Below are positions 6,580 through 7,921 of a DNA stretch of 7,921 bases, piece by piece. Position 1 is the stretch's first letter. Every line of letters starts with the position of its first letter. The position numbers and the translations under genes are program-made. The notes beneath the pieces were generated by a model. It searched no databases. It was given only the letters and a program-made list of their open reading frames with translations, and had not been told where the DNA came from. This stretch comes from Nanobdellota archaeon (lineage in GTDB: Archaea > Nanobdellota > Nanobdellia > Pacearchaeales > UBA12030). Location of the stretch: the NCBI GenBank assembly GCA_018829485.1, contig JAHJTU010000032.1, positions 1 to 7,921 of the forward strand, read 5' to 3'.

Positions 6580-7374
6580 ATGACAATAATAGTGAAGGTT
6601 CCATGCATTAATGCAATGGATAAGACAAAAGGATGTGAGAAAGCTCCTGATGCTATTTTGCAGGAAATGGATGAATTTTATAGCAATGAATCTTTTTTAA
6701 ATCCTAAATTTGACATTTCAGAAATCCAAGTTGATTTAAAGAATCTTGATGAAACTAATAACAACATACACAAAGAAGCAAAAAAACTTTTTCAGGAACA
6801 CGAGAATGAAAGAGTAATATTTCTTGGAGGAGATCATTCTATATCTTATTCTTTAGTTAAGGCTTTTTTTGAAACACATAAAGATGCTGGTTTGCTTGTA
6901 TTAGATGCACATGCTGATTGTATGCATAATTTTCAGCCAGCAACACATGAAGATTGGTTAAAAACATTAATTGAAAATGGGAATATTAAAGCAGAAAATG
7001 TTTTGCTTGTTGGATTAAGGAATTTAGATGAAATTGAAATAAGTTTTTTGAACAAGAATAAAGTAAATTCCTTTTCATGCAAGGAAATTTTTAATGAAGG
7101 ATTACAAGAAACAACACATGCAATTATGGAGATATTAAGAAAATACAAAAACTTGTACTTGAGTTTAGATATTGATATTGCTGATCCTGCATTTGCACCT
7201 TCTGTGTCTTATGCTGAGCCAGGTGGATTAACAAGCAGAGAATTAATTTATTTTATACAGAAAATCTTGCTTTTAAAGAATTTGAAAGCAGCTGATATTG
7301 TTGAAGTTAATGCTGCAGATGATAATGGATTAACAACAAAACTTGCTGCTAAGATAGCTAAGGAGTTACTATGA
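6580..7374 (+). CDS. Arginase/agmatinase-family (ureohydrolase) metalloenzyme
   Basis: This 264-residue protein belongs to the ureohydrolase family, whose members use two Mn ions to cut guanidino compounds (arginine, agmatine, formiminoglutamate) and related substrates. All six expected metal ligands are visible: H86 in FLGGDHS, D109, H111 and D113 in LDAHAD, and D197 and D199 in SLDIDIADP. The block DPAFAPSVSYAEPGGLTSREL (202-222) is the classic family signature. VEVNA (241-245) supplies the conserved Glu, although Pro is usual in the last place. The segment after DAHAD reads CMHNFQPATHEDWLK and lacks the SHGxxxR loop typical of agmatinases, so the substrate is uncertain. I chose ATG 6580 over the in-frame TTG at 6562 because the family N-terminus begins around IIVKVPCIN and a TATA-like element sits 25 bp ahead of it. 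It overlaps thpR by 4 nt. Agmatinase or arginase activity would feed polyamine or arginine metabolism. Confidence 0.9.
   Translation: MTIIVKVPCINAMDKTKGCEKAPDAILQEMDEFYSNESFLNPKFDISEIQVDLKNLDETNNNIHKEAKKLFQEHENERVIFLGGDHSISYSLVKAFFETHKDAGLLVLDAHADCMHNFQPATHEDWLKTLIENGNIKAENVLLVGLRNLDEIEISFLNKNKVNSFSCKEIFNEGLQETTHAIMEILRKYKNLYLSLDIDIADPAFAPSVSYAEPGGLTSRELIYFIQKILLLKNLKAADIVEVNAADDNGLTTKLAAKIAKELL
7360..7365 (+). promoter_or_regulatory. Shine-Dalgarno site for thpR
   Basis: AAGGAG lies five bases before the ATG at 7371, inside the last codons of the arginase-like gene. It fixes the thpR start and contrasts with the first genes of transcripts here, which lack such a site. Confidence 0.65.
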
Positions 7375-7898
7375 GATGTTTTATTTCTATTGATGTTCCA
7401 GAGAATTTAAGAGAAGAACTTATTAAAATTCAAGAACAATTAAAAATGCAAGATTTGAATGCCAAGTTTGTTGAAAAAGATAATTTTCATTTAACATTGA
7501 AATTTATTGGTGAAATTTCTGATTCTAAAATTGAAAGTATAAAAGAAAAGCTTAAGCAAGTTAAATATAGGAAATTTAAAACACATTTTGGCAAGCTTGG
7601 TGTATTTCCTTCTGAGAATTATATAAGAGTTATTTGGCTTTCATTAGAGCCTGAACAAGAGTTTAGCAAGATTGCATCTCAGATAAATACTTTTTTGCCA
7701 TTTGGAGATAAAAGATTTGCATCTCATGTAACTTTGGCTCGTGTGAGAATGATTAAAGACAAGAAATCTTTGATTGAAAAAATAAAGAAAATTAAAATTC
7801 CAAAAATGGAATTTAATGTTGAGAATTTTAAGCTTAAGAAAAGCGCTGTAATGAGAACAGGTCCAGTTTATGAGGATTTGTGTGTTTATGATTTGTGA
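7371..7898 (+). CDS. thpR: RNA 2',3'-cyclic phosphodiesterase (2H/LigT family)
   Basis: This 175-residue protein has the two-lobed 2H phosphoesterase architecture. The two catalytic HxTL motifs are intact: HLTL at residues 40-43, in FHLTLKFIGEI, and HVTL at 119-122, in FASHVTLARVR. Their spacing and the total length are normal for ThpR. The N-terminus MRCFISIDVPENLREEL is the usual start of the family. Known members hydrolyse the 2',3'-cyclic phosphate of RNA ends to a 2'-phosphate; some also show RNA 2'-5' ligase activity in vitro. A role in tRNA end processing is plausible but not fixed. The ATG overlaps the TGA of the arginase-like gene (ATGA) and is preceded by AAGGAG, so the two are translationally coupled. 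A further start follows only 8 bases after its stop. Confidence 0.94.
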   Translation: MRCFISIDVPENLREELIKIQEQLKMQDLNAKFVEKDNFHLTLKFIGEISDSKIESIKEKLKQVKYRKFKTHFGKLGVFPSENYIRVIWLSLEPEQEFSKIASQINTFLPFGDKRFASHVTLARVRMIKDKKSLIEKIKKIKIPKMEFNVENFKLKKSAVMRTGPVYEDLCVYDL

Positions 7899-7906
7899 GT
7901 TTTACT

Positions 7907-7921
7907 ATGGGGGCAAAATGG
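7907..7921 (+). CDS. Start of a downstream gene, cut by the window end
   Basis: An ATG at 7907 begins the residues MGAKW and stays open to the window edge. GTGAG at 7895-7899, spanning the thpR stop, would be a reasonable archaeal Shine-Dalgarno site seven bases before it. A second ATG at 7918 in another frame, following a GGGGG stretch, is an alternative. Five codons are too few to identify the product. In many archaea thpR neighbours the CCA-adding enzyme gene, but nothing here shows that. Confidence 0.3.

Noticed and set aside
1..7921. CRISPR arrays, tRNA or rRNA genes, insertion-sequence ends, inteins and long repeats.
   Set aside because: No regularly spaced repeats, tRNA T-loop consensus, terminal inverted repeats or intein splice motifs were seen by eye on either strand.

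Overview
The window is AT-rich archaeal chromosome. It is densely packed, with short or overlapping gene junctions, almost only AGA/AGG arginine codons, and archaeal-type information-processing genes. The large subunit of DNA polymerase D, an archaeal-type tyrosyl-tRNA synthetase and TATA-like elements about 25 bp ahead of start codons all point to Archaea. Polymerase D is absent from Crenarchaeota. The low GC and compactness fit a DPANN lineage (Woesearchaeota/Pacearchaeota-like), but that placement is an inference; no rRNA is present to fix it.

Layout. Bases 1-3384 (+) hold almost all of the polymerase D catalytic subunit DP2; its N-terminus lies before the window. Five bases later, and convergent with it, is a minus-strand pair running from 4933 down to 3390: a membrane-anchored OB-fold protein whose end overlaps the start of a TctA-like polytopic permease by 10 nt. 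A 95-base divergent promoter region (4934-5028) separates this pair from a plus-strand series. That series is an unrecognised 126-residue protein (5029-5409), tyrosyl-tRNA synthetase (5419-6549), an arginase/agmatinase-family metallohydrolase (6580-7374), a 2H-family RNA 2',3'-cyclic phosphodiesterase ThpR (7371-7898), and the first codons of one more gene at the right edge.

Organisation. The unknown protein and tyrS are 9 nt apart and probably share a transcript. The arginase-like gene appears to have its own promoter overlapping the tyrS stop codon, and thpR is coupled to it by an ATGA overlap preceded by a good Shine-Dalgarno sequence. Two promoters place the predicted transcript start at or next to an ATG. 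That suggests leaderless mRNAs and argues for ATG starts 18-21 nt inside the longest reading frames.

Novelty. Most of the window is housekeeping. I see no CRISPR array, mobile element, tRNA/rRNA gene or clear defence system. The points most worth a second look are the OB-fold/TctA pair without the usual TctB/TctC partners, the unknown protein next to tyrS, and the arginase-family enzyme of uncertain substrate coupled to an RNA phosphodiesterase.
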